A stretch of DNA of 64,000 nucleotides from Cadophora sp. MPI-SDFR-AT-0126 (lineage: Eukaryota; Ascomycota; Leotiomycetes; Helotiales; Ploettnerulaceae). The notes beneath the pieces are model-generated. The model saw only the letters and a list, made by a program, of their open reading frames with translations, had not been told where the DNA came from and ran no database searches. Made by a program: the position numbers and the translations under genes. Where the stretch lies: positions 3,906,001 to 3,970,000 of the forward strand of contig JAGMVK010000001.1 of the NCBI GenBank assembly GCA_020747065.1, in the 5' to 3' direction. Positions 22,339-33,696 of the stretch are shown here, piece by piece (position 1 is the stretch's first letter; the number at the start of each line of letters is the position of its first letter).

Positions 22339-23318
22339 AGTCTTGGCACTTCACTGCAACAGAGAATGGGTGGACAACTGATGCTACTGCTCTTGAATGG
22401 CTTGAGAAGATATTCATTCCGCAAACCAAACCACGTGATCATTCAGCTCGATTACTTATTCTGGATAGCCATGGTAGTCATGAGACTACTGAATTCTTGT
22501 GGAGGTGCTATGAGCACAGTATATACCTTCTGTTTTTACCTGCACATACGTCATACGTCTTACAACCTTTGGATTTGTCGATTTTCTCTCCACTAAAGGC
22601 TGCCTACTGAAAAGAGCTGTATACATTGAGTTCTTTAATCGATTTAACACCAATTGGAAAGTGCAACTTTCTCCTATGCTATCAAAAGGCACGCAAAGCT
22701 AGTATTCCACCTAGTAATATTAAGGCTGGTTGGAAAGCTAGTGGGTTATGGCCAGTCTCTGCTGCCAAGCCTCTAATGAGTCGATTATTACTAGAGAATA
22801 GTAATAAACCAATCGAACCGACTTCTCAAGAGATACCTACCTTACTTTTGGAGCCTCCAAAAACACCTTTACCCTTCTCTACTCCAAAAGGCCGAAGAGA
22901 TCTTCACTTAGGATTACGCACTTTGGCGAATTCATCACATGACCAACTTCCAACTCAACGTGTACTCTTTAAGAAGATTACTAAGGGGTTTGACCAGAAG
23001 GATTTTGATTTAGGGCAGGCTAAAATGCGGATTCAAGAGCTAGAGGCTAAATTGGAGCAGTTGAAGCCAAGGAAACGTAGGAAGGTTCAGACAAGTCCAA
23101 ATTCCAAGTTTGTTACAACACGTGCTATTTGGGAGGCTCAAATTGCAGCTGGAGATCGTGAAATTGGAGCTATAGAATCAGAATTAGAAGGAGATTCAGA
23201 TTCTACGGAGTCATTTATAGAAGTTGATGTAGCGTAGAGTTATTAGGTAAAGAATAGAAGGTACTGAAATTAAGCGAGGTGGCCGGAAACCAGGGGTGGC
23301 CGGAAAGGGGGGGGGACT
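22339..23318 (+). mobile_element. pogo/Fot1-type transposon remnant
   Basis: The plus frame from about 22345 encodes the second half of a DDE_1 (pogo/Fot1) transposase: WHFTATENGWTTDATALEWL, LLILDSHGSHETTEFLW (catalytic Asp), YLLFLPAHTSYVLQPLDLSI-FSPLK, and after one TGA (22608 region) a long C-terminal tail ending at 23237 with basic KPRKRRKVQ. The 3' end AGTCCCCCCCCC-type terminus (as read on the minus strand) abuts TA at 23319-23320, and TA followed by AGTC also occurs at 22337-22342. The N-terminal DNA-binding half and first catalytic Asp region are absent, so the element is internally deleted or truncated. Confidence 0.8.
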
Positions 23319-23320
23319 TA

Positions 23321-23496
23321 ACAGGAAGCCCACCGGAGGCGAGCTGACGATTAGACCTTTGAGTGGAATCATCTGCTGGCACCTCATCGGCATGCCGGCT
23401 GTATCCACGGTTTTGAGAGGGCTCCGCTTGTAATAACTGGCCCGGGTAAGGAGATATTCCGAAATAATCCAAATAATGATAAGCATTAAAATTCAT
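23321..23496 (-). pseudogene. 5' exon fragment of unknown gene cut by pogo element
   Basis: A minus-strand frame opens with ATG at 23496 (MNFNAYHYLDYFGISPYPGQ) and continues with a Ser/Gln-rich stretch until the TA|AGTC junction of the pogo remnant. It may be the start of the broken gene continuing at 22326, but the frames do not join directly. Composition (Tyr/Pro/Ser/Gln-rich N-terminus) would suit a regulatory protein; this is only inference. Confidence 0.35.
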
Positions 23497-24767
23497 CGCG
23501 CCAAAATTACATAGCCTTGGAAGAAAATCTTATTTTGTCACGGTTTCGTGGGTCCGACAGCAAACGTGGCATGTATTGATGAGGAGCAGGATATATACCG
23601 ATGCATGGTTGCATTGAGAGAGTGACAATTAAGCTAAACAGGATTCTTGTTCTTTACCTGGTTGAAGCTCACAAGGGTACAAATTGCTATCTACAAGAAA
23701 GTCTCAAATTACTTCTCTCACGATTCCAGTCTCAATCTCAAACGCATATCCTAAGACTCGAGCCTGCTGTGGCAAGAACGGCCAAGTTTTAATTGTTTCC
23801 ACATCCTGGCGGATGCTCTCGTCGAGGCCGATGCTATTTACGGCGTTAGTTTCTAACTCTTAGTAGGATTCTTGAGACTGACTCCTTGAAAGTGCCAAAA
23901 ACACTCTCTTGAATTTCATAGGCGTGTGTAGGTGCTCTTTTGCTGAGCTTCGACCTTACTTCATCGTCGGTAGTGTTTAGCCCGCCGCAGTCTGGCATAT
24001 ATTAGCATTATTGTGTTATTGGTTGCATGTTCGAAAGTTACCGCTATGGTGGATCACCACAATCAAACTAATAGGTGCAAATGTTCCCATAACCTGGAGC
24101 GTTCGAAAGGCGTCCATGGCCCGCCCACCAGCATTGCGGATCACCACAGCTTCTAGAACTCATATTAGTTGTGGCTCTTTAACACAATCATATGAATCTC
24201 GAACCTCCCCGTTTGAGCCCTAGAAATTCGTTTGGATTGATGCGTGCGTCGGCACAAGTCACTAAAGATTTATAAAGTCCTTAGCACTCTATAGCCAATA
24301 AGTGTAGGCTTGAGACTAACAAATGAAAACGGCCCCCAGTCCAGGAGGGATATGGGCTATAATTTCCTTGAGCCTCGCTGGCGGCGTATATGTCTCCAGA
24401 GATCTCCTATTAGCGATAATCAGCTGACGAAAGAGCCCTGGATATCTAAAGCGCAACATACTTGTTGCGATCAAGTAATTCTTTGAACAATGCATCGCCC
24501 ATGACTGGGACATGTTTCGATAAATCAGACATAGTCGAGACGAATACTCTTGCGTAGGGTGATTTTGAACCGGGAAATTCACAAGGCAGACCAACAGTTC
24601 TTTATACAGGTACTAACCTTCTACAACAAATAGTACCTCGGGGCACTAATCACCAAGTAGCCGAGGCCACTTCCAAGGCTAGAAGTAGGTATAGAGTTAG
24701 TACTATGCAGCAGCAATGGAACTCTAATAGAGTACTTGGGGACATCTGACTTAATGACACAGCTGTA
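23497..24767. other. No recognisable gene
   Basis: No frame is supported. A 92-codon minus-strand frame (24316-24594) was inspected and resembles nothing I can name. The segment is mixed in composition and probably decayed. Confidence 0.4.
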
Positions 24768-25040
24768 TATGCGGAGTGGGATCTGCTGCTTTTGCGGGTC
24801 GCGAATGGGTGTGCGGATTATATGCGGAGTGGGTTACAGTCTGGAATTGGATTGGCTGCGTTCTTAAGCTATATGCAGGTGATGTGTTGCTTTTGCGGGT
24901 TGCGAATAGTTGTGCGGATTATATGCGGAGTGGGTTGCAATCTGGAATTGGATTGGCTGTGTTCTTAAGCTATATGCAGGTGATGTGCTGCTTTGCGGGT
25001 TGCGAATGGGTGTGCGGATTACATGCGGAGTGGGGCTGAA
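24768..25040 (+). repeat. 100/101-bp tandem repeat
   Basis: Units beginning TATGCGGAGTGGG start at 24768, 24821, 24922 and (as CATGCGGAG) 25022. The full unit is 101 bp, then 100 bp; the first unit lacks about 48 internal bases. Units share GTCTGGAATTGGATTGGCTG and CTTAAGCTATATGCAGGTGA. An 87-codon frame runs through the array but its peptide shifts between units, so it is probably not a gene. Confidence 0.9.
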
Positions 25041-25304
25041 ACACAAACTCTTCTACCTGGTGGACGAGTAATAATAAACCTTATAAATATATTGTAACCG
25101 TAAACTATTCTTCGTTTTGTTTTTCATTCTCTATTTTGATCAAGGCATAACAGATCCAAATTCACCGCAGATATATTTTTGAGGTAAGCTATATTGTACT
25201 AAAACTAGATCTTCTGAGTAATTGCCCTTACTCACAGATAACTCTCTGGAAGTCGAGCCAAAGCTCATAAGTCGTGTACCTGGCATCAGTTTCACGTTGA
25301 AATT

Positions 25305-26174
25305 ATGCCTTCCCTTCGAGCCGACGTCTTCGTAGCTCTTCCAATACCATTCAAGGGCGTGAAAGGTGTCCCTGATGGAGTCTGGTCACCTATTTCCTGT
25401 ACCTTGATTCACGGGGAGAGGGAAGCCGTGCTCGTGGACACTCCAATCAGTATTGATCAGACTGAAGAATTGATTGAGTGGATTGAAAAGAGGGTTCCTG
25501 GCAAACGCCTAACGAAGATATACATTACGCACGGGCATGGAGATCACTGGTTTGGTATCCCCCTCCTCGTTCGGCGATTTCCTGGGGTGCAGACGATCGC
25601 TACAGCAGGTACCATCGAGCACATGAAAGGACAGATCAGTCCGACAACATTCCGCGAATTTTGGACCGCTCATTTCCCTGGAGGGCAGATTCCCGAACAG
25701 ACCGAGATGGCCACGCCTCTAGGACCCAGTAATGAGTTCTACCTGGAAGGACATGTGTTCAAGGCCGTGGAAGTGGGGCAGTCAGACACTCACGATTCTA
25801 CTGTTCTATGGATTCCAGATATCAAGCTAGCTGTTTGCGGCGATGTCGTGTATGGAGATGTGCACCAGATGCTTGCAGAATGTACCACGAGGGAGCTGCG
25901 CGCCGCCTGGATTGCTAGTATTAGCAAAATAGAAGCTTTGAAGCCGGAACTCGTTGTGCCTGGGCACAAGCAACCGCATGAGCTGGATGGGACATTTCAT
26001 TTGCAAAACACGAGGAGCTACATTGAGACGTTCCAGGAATTGATTGACGCAGGTGCGAAGGATGCGGAGGAGCTCTCCCGGGAAATGGTAAAGAAATTCC
26101 CTACCAGGTTTAACACAGCGGCGTTGAATAGTGGCTGCTTTGCTGCTTTCTCGGCTTCTGGAAGTGCTCCATGA
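25305..26174 (+). CDS. Metallo-beta-lactamase superfamily hydrolase
   Basis: Intronless, 289 residues. The zinc signature THGHGDHWFG supplies His76, His78, Asp80 and His81. Further ligands are likely His163 (GQSDTHDSTV), Asp180 (LAVCGDVVYGDVHQ) and His221 (ELVVPGHKQP), giving the complete set for a two-metal hydrolase. An N-terminal beta-strand region contains LIHGEREAVLVDTPIS, as usual for the fold. Substrates in this superfamily range from lactones and thioesters to nitrocompounds, so no reaction is assigned. There is no signal peptide or membrane helix; it is presumably cytosolic. The gene lies alone between repeats, with a TATA-poor leader. Length and frame are normal. Confidence 0.9.
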   Translation: MPSLRADVFVALPIPFKGVKGVPDGVWSPISCTLIHGEREAVLVDTPISIDQTEELIEWIEKRVPGKRLTKIYITHGHGDHWFGIPLLVRRFPGVQTIATAGTIEHMKGQISPTTFREFWTAHFPGGQIPEQTEMATPLGPSNEFYLEGHVFKAVEVGQSDTHDSTVLWIPDIKLAVCGDVVYGDVHQMLAECTTRELRAAWIASISKIEALKPELVVPGHKQPHELDGTFHLQNTRSYIETFQELIDAGAKDAEELSREMVKKFPTRFNTAALNSGCFAAFSASGSAP

Positions 26175-26319
26175 ACTGTGGATAGACATTATTCGATCCT
26201 TAGAAGTTTCAATTCGAAGCTGGAATAAAATTTACTAGCAGCTGTTGAATAGTCCAGTCCAGTTAAGCGAAGGCCTACTTCAAATTATGATGATGCAGGG
26301 TGAGAAAATAAGATGGGAT

Positions 26320-26640
26320 TTACTGCTGTGGGGTGTTGGCTGCCTGTTCTACCTCCATGTCCAAACGCCCTGTGGCAATGGCAAACTTAATCGTTGCTCG
26401 AACCGCATCCATATTTGGGGGCATCAGTACTCGAATATTGGCATCAAAAGACAAGCTCATACCGTGGATGCATATAGTAGTGACGGGATTGGGGGTCCAG
26501 TTGGGGCATCTCACATGAATGATGGCATCGAGGTGGAGGAGGGTGAAAAGGCCTTGATCGGGAATAAGTTGGCGGAAAGGACTTGTATGATTAAGCATGT
26601 TTTTTATATTTGCCAGCAGAGAAAGCCTTTTGCAATGCAT
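26320..26640 (-). CDS. Possible small hypothetical protein
   Basis: A 106-codon minus-strand frame with ATG at 26640. The stretch LHLDAIIHVRCPNWTPNPV-TTICIHGMSLSFDANIRVLM-PPNMDAVRATIKFAIATGR looks protein-like (alternating hydrophobic pattern, few rare residues). The overlapping plus-strand frame is less convincing. I do not recognise the family. It could be the last exon of a lost gene, since no upstream exon is evident before 26780. Confidence 0.35.
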   Translation of the reverse strand: MHCKRLSLLANIKNMLNHTSPFRQLIPDQGLFTLLHLDAIIHVRCPNWTPNPVTTICIHGMSLSFDANIRVLMPPNMDAVRATIKFAIATGRLDMEVEQAANTPQQ

Positions 26641-27199
26641 AGCTGCGGACTGCTCAAGTGCCGCCGCGTGAAAAGAGATAAGTTATTCTGTCTACAACTT
26701 CCCGCCTGTAACAAAATTCAACTCTACTGTGTCACTGGAGGGAGTCGGAGAGGTTCTTAGATGCCAGAAAATAACTGGCACAGTTGGAATTAGTTTAGCC
26801 AAGATATTTGTTCAAATAATTTGATGCTAGGCATTTGATGTGGGATACAAGGAACAAAAAAGTTCTGTCCTGTTTTTCATAAATGAAGGGATGAGACTGA
26901 TTCTCTGCCACATTATCACTATCCTCGTTCCTGTTACTGGCCTCTCCTAACTCTCCTTCCCATCATTTCTCAATACCCCTCAGACCACGACCAAGAACCG
27001 GTCCAAATCAAGATCCAATAGATCGGCACTATGCACGCTGTATTTGCTCTAGAGGTGGTACCTGATACTGGAGTATACTGATGTCTAAGAGCTCTATTCA
27101 CACTATACCCGAACTCCTGGAGCCGTAGCACCAGCTCCTATCCTACTAATAAGTACGACCCATACAAACAACACCAATTATATCCGATAGGCTCGAAAA

Positions 27200-28625
27200 T
27201 CAAATTACACACGGGGGCCTATTCTGTTTAGAAGAGGCGACAGCAACAGCGATGGCTTGGCTATCGGAATGCGAGATGGAGATGCTGATCTCCTTCACTC
27301 CTGCCTTCTTTGCTGATACTGCGACGGCACCGTGGAGCTGTTCTATGTTAGTTAAATGTTTTGAGAGAATGTGGAAGGAAGGATCTTACAAAGACGATCG
27401 GTGCACCCTTCTCGTTATTGATGATCTCAACGTCCTTTAACAGCGCACCTGCTCCCGTGCTCGCTACACCAAGCGACTTCAACACGGCCTCCTTTGCACT
27501 CCACTTTCCTACGAATGAAGATTGGGGAGCTGGTGCCTTCAGACAGTAGGCTCGCTCAGCATCTGTGAAGTTGCGTTCCAGGATAGTATCGTTCTCGGTG
27601 TTGATGGCCGAAATGTCCTCGACGTCGACACCGATCTTGTTACTGGCGGTCGCAGCACCCTTAGCTAACGCCTCGACGATTTGCTTGGTTGCCTCGGTCT
27701 TAGCCTTATTAGTAGGCTTCTTTGCGAATTCGGCGGCGTAAGTCAAAGTGGATGACTTCTTGTCTAAGGAGACACGTGCGTTGGGATTAAGAAAGACATC
27801 TCCTTATTGTTCATCAGTGTATAGAGAGTGTATCTTAGCAACAAATAGGGTGTTTGAGATCATTCCGTTGTGGAAGTATCTGTAGGCCTTCTTCTGTCGG
27901 GACTCCACCTTGGCGCAGTATGTAGCGTAGGTAGCCTCATCAAGGGTAGCGAAGAGGTATCTTAGATGGATACTAATAGCTTAAGTACCCTTTTGACCGA
28001 AGCCGAAGGAACTGATTAAGAAAGCTTTGACACCGTCGGTTTGAATGCTTCGGTTCGGATAGACAATATAGTGAAATTGCTCTATAAGTTGGTCGATATT
28101 ATTAGCGTTTCTATTACTAAGAACTAAACTAGTGTTCAGAACTTGCAAACATCCGTTCATCATCTAGGCTCCAGCAGCTCCCTTTGGATGTCTAGTAAGG
28201 TACTTCTGGAAGATACCTAGAACGGCGTTACCTTTCTTTCGGCTGAGATGCTCCAGTTGTTGGCAGATTACAGAAGACTCGTTCTTATCGTTTGCCATAG
28301 TGGAAGTACCGTGGAAAGAAGCGACATCTAGATCATCGATAGTAAGACCCCAGGTAGCGAGGGCGCTACGAAGTGGTATAATACTAGGATCTTTCTTCCA
28401 GAAAGTGTTGCTAAGGCTGTTCAGGACATCACGCTCCTGGCGGGCAGCTTCGCGCTCGATGTGGAGAGCACGATCCTGAGCATATTCAGACTCGTTGAAT
28501 TCCTGGCCTTGAGACTTCATAGCCTTAATCTCCACGTGAAGATACTTAAGCTCTGACTCTTGCTAGTGCTTGACGTTCTTCTTTCGGAGCTCGATTTGAC
28601 GGCGACGGTACTTAATGTCGAGAAG
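27200..28625 (-). pseudogene. Fatty acid synthase alpha subunit, C-terminal fragment
   Basis: The minus strand reads the end of fungal Fas2: [20 protein letters not shown] (about 28625), then [30 protein letters not shown] of the ketoacyl synthase, [39 protein letters not shown], and the phosphopantetheinyl transferase domain (GVDVEDISAINTEND, ERNFTDAERAYC, FVGKWSAKEAVLKSLG, LLKDVEIINNEKGAP). A 52-bp intron (27338-27389) leads to a last exon with [20 protein letters not shown], ending at TGA 27200. Full Fas2 has about 1,850 residues; only the last ~450 are here. In-frame stops (TAG after KKNVKH, TAG after KGAAGA where Trp is expected, TAG after FGQKGT, TAA before GDVF) mark a pseudogene. Substitutions such as Pro to Leu and Gly to Ser fit RIP of a duplicated fragment. 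The transferase domain is nearly undamaged. Confidence 0.9.
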
Positions 28626-30274
28626 AGGCGATGGGAATTTGCTTGGGCATGCGTGACTAGCTCCCAGCCTGAGTTTTCGTCGAATAGTAGCTTGATTTTT
28701 GTGTTCTCCTCAGGTATGTTAATACAGGAATACGTCCCATTTACATCCAAAACCAGAGTATGACTCTTGATAGGGGATAGATGTTTCGTTAAAATGGTAA
28801 AGACTTCCATTCCGGTAAAACCAGTCACAGCCCCAAGTTTGGAACTTGTTCCTATTTGAAGGTTAATTATACAGGTATGCAAGATTTAGTCGAGAAATAA
28901 CGAACCTGTGCTGTTCGCGCCGTTTGTTTGACCAGTATCTGAAGAGCTGTATGGCGAAGGATATTCAGGATCAGGTAGCATGTTTATGATGCTGCTAATC
29001 GAAGGAAGACCGGTCCTGCAACGGTCAGCTTGTGAGTTTGACGGGTCCCATTTGTCCACCTGATTGACCGGTTCGAAAGCTTGAAATGTCAAGGCGCTCG
29101 TGCTGGCGTGCTGGGAAACACCGAACTGTTGCCCAGATGGCACAGAAGTGGGTATCGTATTCTCTGGTTCGTAATGTTGCAAATTCGATGCTACCCATTT
29201 GTTCATTTGATCGTCGGGCTCAGAAGATGGATACGTCGAGGCTGCAGATGTGGAGTTCTCTGAGAACCTTATTTGTTGCATAGATGTGGGCGAAGGTGGC
29301 AGGAGGCCTATAGTTACTATGAGCTTCGGAAGACACACGTAGGAAGTCCATGGCTTACTGTCAAATGCCCCTTTCGACGTTCGTGCACGCTTGACTGGTC
29401 GCTCGTCGGTTGTTTCCAGCTGGTTGGGGCCGCTCAAAGGCCTGGGAACGGTAAAGGGTGACGCAGTCGTCGTCTGCATGCGTCTATCCACTGAACCGCC
29501 CTCGATCAACGTCTGATCTGGTTTATCGCGAACGGCGAGAGCCATTCCTGATTGTGCAGTTGGGGTTGCTTGATGAGAGTCTGAGCAATTGACATTGAAT
29601 TATCAGTAAGAACCTCGACAAAGGAAAGTGCTGGGTGGATATTTACCAACGACGGACTTTGCCCATTCCATTTTAAATTGGGCATTGCGCAAAGCTTTAG
29701 TAAGAATTTGTTCAGGAACATCGTGATCGGTAGTTTTGAGGACGGAGACAAATCGGTCAAGTTTCTTCTCCTGTAGCATCCACATGAAATCTTCGACGGA
29801 TGTGTAGGAAATGACTCCCAAGAATGCCATGGGGGAAAACTTGCACAGGACAGTCCTAAGCTTGCAAAGAAATGTCCTGCTTTGAAGTCCGGCCTCCCCT
29901 TCAGAGTCCCCAGCCTCGTCACTTTGAGATCTTTCCAGGGCCCCTTGAAATTCTTTCTCTTCCTCGCATGCCTGAATACTCTGGAGGTCTTCATCCTGAC
30001 ACTTAAGAATCTTCTGGAGCTCGAGAGAGTTCCCAAAGCGAAGTGAGAAAAACGTCTCAAATTCAATGGGTTTGGTGCGGTCATTCCGATGTTGTTTTCG
30101 AACCTGGTGTGTTTTCGCAACAAATGGCCTAGCATTAACAGCGTTCTGGTGTGCCGCCTTAAGCTTTTTTGTGACATCAGTTAATTCGTCGTAGAGGAGA
30201 TAATCAAAATTGGTCGCAAGTGCAAGGTCGATATCTACTCCATCCCTGTTGGTGTATATTATTTTTAGCGCCAT
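28517..30274 (-). CDS. Unknown four-exon gene running into the Fas2 fragment
   Basis: Minus-strand exons 30274-29647, 29580-29359, 29307-28906 and 28851-28517 have GT/AG introns of 51-66 bp, all phase 1, and give 528 residues without a stop. Exon 1 is helical and charged ([20 protein letters not shown] start; [36 protein letters not shown]). Exons 2-3 are disordered: Ser/Pro/Thr-rich with a basic [10 protein letters not shown] nuclear-signal-like stretch (exon 2). Exon 4 has a compact-looking region ([52 protein letters not shown]). Its last ~40 residues are read out of frame from the Fas2 pseudogene (28625-28517). So the original C-terminus was lost when the Fas2 fragment landed there, or the gene ends by chance in it. 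No family is recognised; possibly nuclear. Confidence 0.6.
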
Positions 30275-31440
30275 GGTCGTCGCACCAGAGGTCGCGTTTG
30301 AGTGCAGGAGCTGGGAAGGAAGTCAAGAATAAGTGCATCGCTTGATGTGAAGTCGAGTTTGGGTGCGTCAAAGAATGTATCGAAGTCGAGATTGGAACAT
30401 TACGTGGAAATGAACAGTAAAGAGGGTGGAGGTGCATCGGCTGGTGTGAGGTCGAGTTTTGCGTTCGTCACTAGATCGCTCGAACCTGAACTAGGGTTCG
30501 CTTGGATCAAATGCACCGAGGTCAATTGCAGGTGCAACGTTTGCACTGTAAGTCGAGTTCGGGTCGCTTAGAATAGCTAAGTCTGCGTCCAACGCCCCAC
30601 GTCTGGCGAGAATCCCTGCCTCGGCTTGCTTCAGCGATGCGAATCACAACCTGCATTAGCTTCGATCGCTGGTCCATATCTTGTTTCTTAAAGCAGCTAG
30701 ATACAAATCAAATCACGGGTCTTCCTAATCCTATTACGGCTGAGAATTGGGGGAGCTCTGTCAAAGTCTCCAAATTAAAAAGGCTATGGGATCGCCCATT
30801 GAGCTGTGGATATCGGACAGGATTCGAACCCGTTCCAACCTGGGAGACTCCCACATGGATAAGGACCCTTTTACGAAGTACCTTTCGTACTTCGAATTAA
30901 TCCCGTGGTCTTATTGCCTACCCCTGGCGCTATGTGAATATCGGGGAACGATTGCACTGAATCCGAGCTAGAGGACTGTTCATACTCTCGTTTCTGGACC
31001 ATGTGTACGAAAGGTTACTAATTTCAAGGGATATATATATAAGGGCGTTCCTGCAGAACAAGGCAACCTGCAGACGCCCTCCTTATCCCTCGTCTTTTTA
31101 TCGCTGCTGTATTGGGTCGCCTTACTTTATTCTCTTACCGATCATACTAGTCTATTTCTTATGCAGGTCCTATAGGCAGGGTAAAGCGTTTAGACTTATT
31201 TGCTCTACTTTACTGTATCTCTTATTTATATGCACGATAGTTAGCCGTATCTATACTAAGATCACTTCGGGGACTTCAAATCCACCTAAGACTATAATTG
31301 CTTAAGAGACGATTATAACTTACAGTACGATTGAGAATAATATTGAGAGGGTGAATATATATCCTTTACTAGAGCTTTATAAGTATTATCTTACTAATAT
31401 TCCTAGTTATAGAAGGAAGTGTTCAATTCAACTTATGTAG
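30275..31440. other. Intergenic, no gene seen
   Basis: Upstream region of the preceding gene. Loose repeats of GTCGAGTTTGGGTGCG/GTCGAGTTTTGCGTTCG occur at 30350-30560. The rest is unremarkable, turning AT-rich after 31100. A tRNA-like T-arm was considered and rejected. Confidence 0.4.
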
Positions 31441-31488
31441 AAGGCTAGCCCGGCTAGAGCGTTATTCGAGCTTCTACCCTGCCTAAGT

Positions 31489-31870
31489 TGGAAACCGATT
31501 CTTTATCCAAGAAACGTAAATAGAAATATATAGAGGGGCTAGAAAAGGGGCCTATACCCCAGAAGCTCAAAGGACATCTCGAGCATTATCTCTTCGAATC
31601 CGAGTCGTGGACACCTAACCTTAATACCAGCCCTTGGCCCGAGACCGTTTATCATCTCGAATACCGACGTGCTGATAGTAATCTCGTAGAACGTATTATT
31701 AAGGCAAAACCTTTCACTAGTAAGCTTCCTTCTCCCTTATCTAATAAGATACTATAATATAAGAACTTCAGACTTAGAAGTATAGATTTATTATCCGAGT
31801 ATAAGATCGAAGCTAAAATAAATCAGAACTTTGCTATAAGTCTTATAACTTTAGGGAAATATAGGTTCTA
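31489..31870 (+). pseudogene. Degraded coding sequence, unknown
   Basis: A plus-strand frame reads about 125 codons with only two stops: LETDSLSKKRK, then IEGLEKGPIPQKLKGHLEHY, FESESWTPNLNTSPWPETVY, LEYRRADSNLVERIIKAKPF and, after a TAA, FRLRSIDLLSEYKIEAKINQ. The composition is protein-like and contrasts with the AT-rich flanks, where CAA/CAG to TAA/TAG changes are plentiful. I do not recognise it. It is probably part of a RIP-damaged repeat-borne gene. Confidence 0.4.
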
Positions 31871-33696
31871 ACTATACCTAGGGAGCGTATAGCACGAATT
31901 CTACAAAGAGTCTAGGTTAGTTTTTCAGGATCGACTTACTGACAGGAAACATAGTGACAGTAACGCAGGAACATAATAGCTTCGCAAACAATAGAGTCTC
32001 GATAAAGAGACCTCTATTATTAAGAAGACCTTAGTACTACACTATCGAAGGTATGAGCTCTAGGCTAACTACAGGATACTTAACGAAGCTACTCAGCAAC
32101 TTGAGAAGATGTTATCTAGTATAGGTAATACTAAAATCATTGCATCAAAAATTCTGTCACGTCTGGATTTCGTGGAAATCACTTTACTTTCTTGTATAAT
32201 TATAGTTAGGCAGCTCTTCTTCGACTACTAAAAGTCTGAAAATTAGACAAAGAAGAAGTAAAGAGCTTTTCATCGAAAATTCAATAATACTATGCGTCTA
32301 TCATGGATTTTAGATAATATCTTAGGTAAATGGAAGTAACTCTTAAAGATTAGTCAACATATAGAATACTGTGCAAAACTAATGTGGACTGATATTAGCT
32401 TCTTGTTCATAAAGTAGATATATAGCGGCCCAAGGCGTATTATAAAATGATTTAGGAGGCAGGCCCTTATGATAGCACTTATTTAGAATTACTAGTAAAT
32501 CTCAAGCATAGGTATCTACATTGTATTTATAAGGTAATAAGAATAAAGATAAATAATAGATCCTAATATATTATCAAGTAAGATCTAGTGAATTTAAGAG
32601 TAAATGTTCTGTACTATTAAAACGGTAAAAGCTAGATTAGTATCTAAGGCCTCTAATACAACTTGTACTATTACTAAATTGTATACTTTAATATACTCTT
32701 TGATATTACTATTATAGTCTTCTAGGTGATACTAACTACCTAGTGGGTTAGATATGGTACTTTTCAAGTAACTGAATTTGTCTCGCTTTGGAAAACGACT
32801 CCAATGACATACCGTACTCTTTCTCCCGAATCTGCGTATTAAGCATAGAAGCTTTAAACATTACAGGTCATCAACGCCTCCTCCCGGAGGTGTGTGCTAA
32901 GGGTCGAGTCGACTAGTCATAGTAATTAACAGGATACTGCACAAAGAAGCGCAACGAAGTGATCAAAGATTTACAGCACCGGATCTTAGCATGGAATTCT
33001 TTAATTGCACTAAGTCTGCTAACTTACAACAGCTAGATTACTAGACTTGGCCACGGAGAGGAATAGAACAGGTCCTTAGTTATAACTAAGAAAATACTAG
33101 TTTCGACCAAAGAAATGAAACTGGATTCCAGAAAGTCTCTTACAGCAAATGCCCCTGCGTTAAGTGTTCGCACCCACAACCCTGAGGATAGATTCATACA
33201 GCCTTTACGCCAGGCTTTTGCCCCCTTCCGAGGCGTCCCCCCTTGCTTTATAAAAGAGTTCCTCTTCAATAACTGCAGTGTATATCTGTACCCGGGAAGA
33301 GCGCATGCTCCGGTATTTATTTCGAACAGAATCACAGCTGAAGAAGGATATGAACATAATAGCATTCGCCTGAGGACAAGAACTTCATAGATCTCAAGAA
33401 GAGGGTGAGGATAAGATGACTAACGCTCGTGCCCACTTATGGCGTTACTATTATTAGGCGACTAATCGCACTCGGTTTACCTGCGTCATTTCCATGCAAG
33501 ACGTCCTGATACAGTGATCCAAAGATGGATTAAAGAATTGATAACCCAAGTACTATAATATCTAATAAACGCGTGACTTATTATACAATACATCAATTAT
33601 TTCTGATAAAGCTATTACGACTTATATCTTCTTCCAATACTTAATGAATTAAGGTTCTGAAATCATGCCTAACCTTACGTAGATGTAATCTTCAAC
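31871..33696. other. AT-rich decayed DNA, no gene
   Basis: Mostly AT-rich with many TAG/TAA trinucleotides. A 91-codon plus-strand frame at 33115-33390 (PLRQAFAPFRGVPPCFIKEF) sits in a GC-richer island but cannot be assigned. Confidence 0.4.

Noticed and set aside
17116..23496. Starship-type giant element boundary
   Set aside because: Only individual small DNA transposons with their own ends are visible; no captain gene or long direct repeat pair.
24316..24594. 92-codon minus-strand frame, first thought cytochrome P450-like
   Set aside because: No heme-binding, ExxR or other P450 motif, and no neighbouring exon.
24776..25039. 87-codon frame over the tandem repeat as a gene
   Set aside because: The peptide is not periodic because the units shift frame; it is best explained as chance openness of a GC-normal repeat.
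30810..30840. tRNA-like T-arm on the minus strand (ACGGGTTCGAATCCTGT)
   Set aside because: The T-stem and loop are good, but no matching acceptor strand, D-arm or anticodon arm can be folded in the 70 bases upstream.
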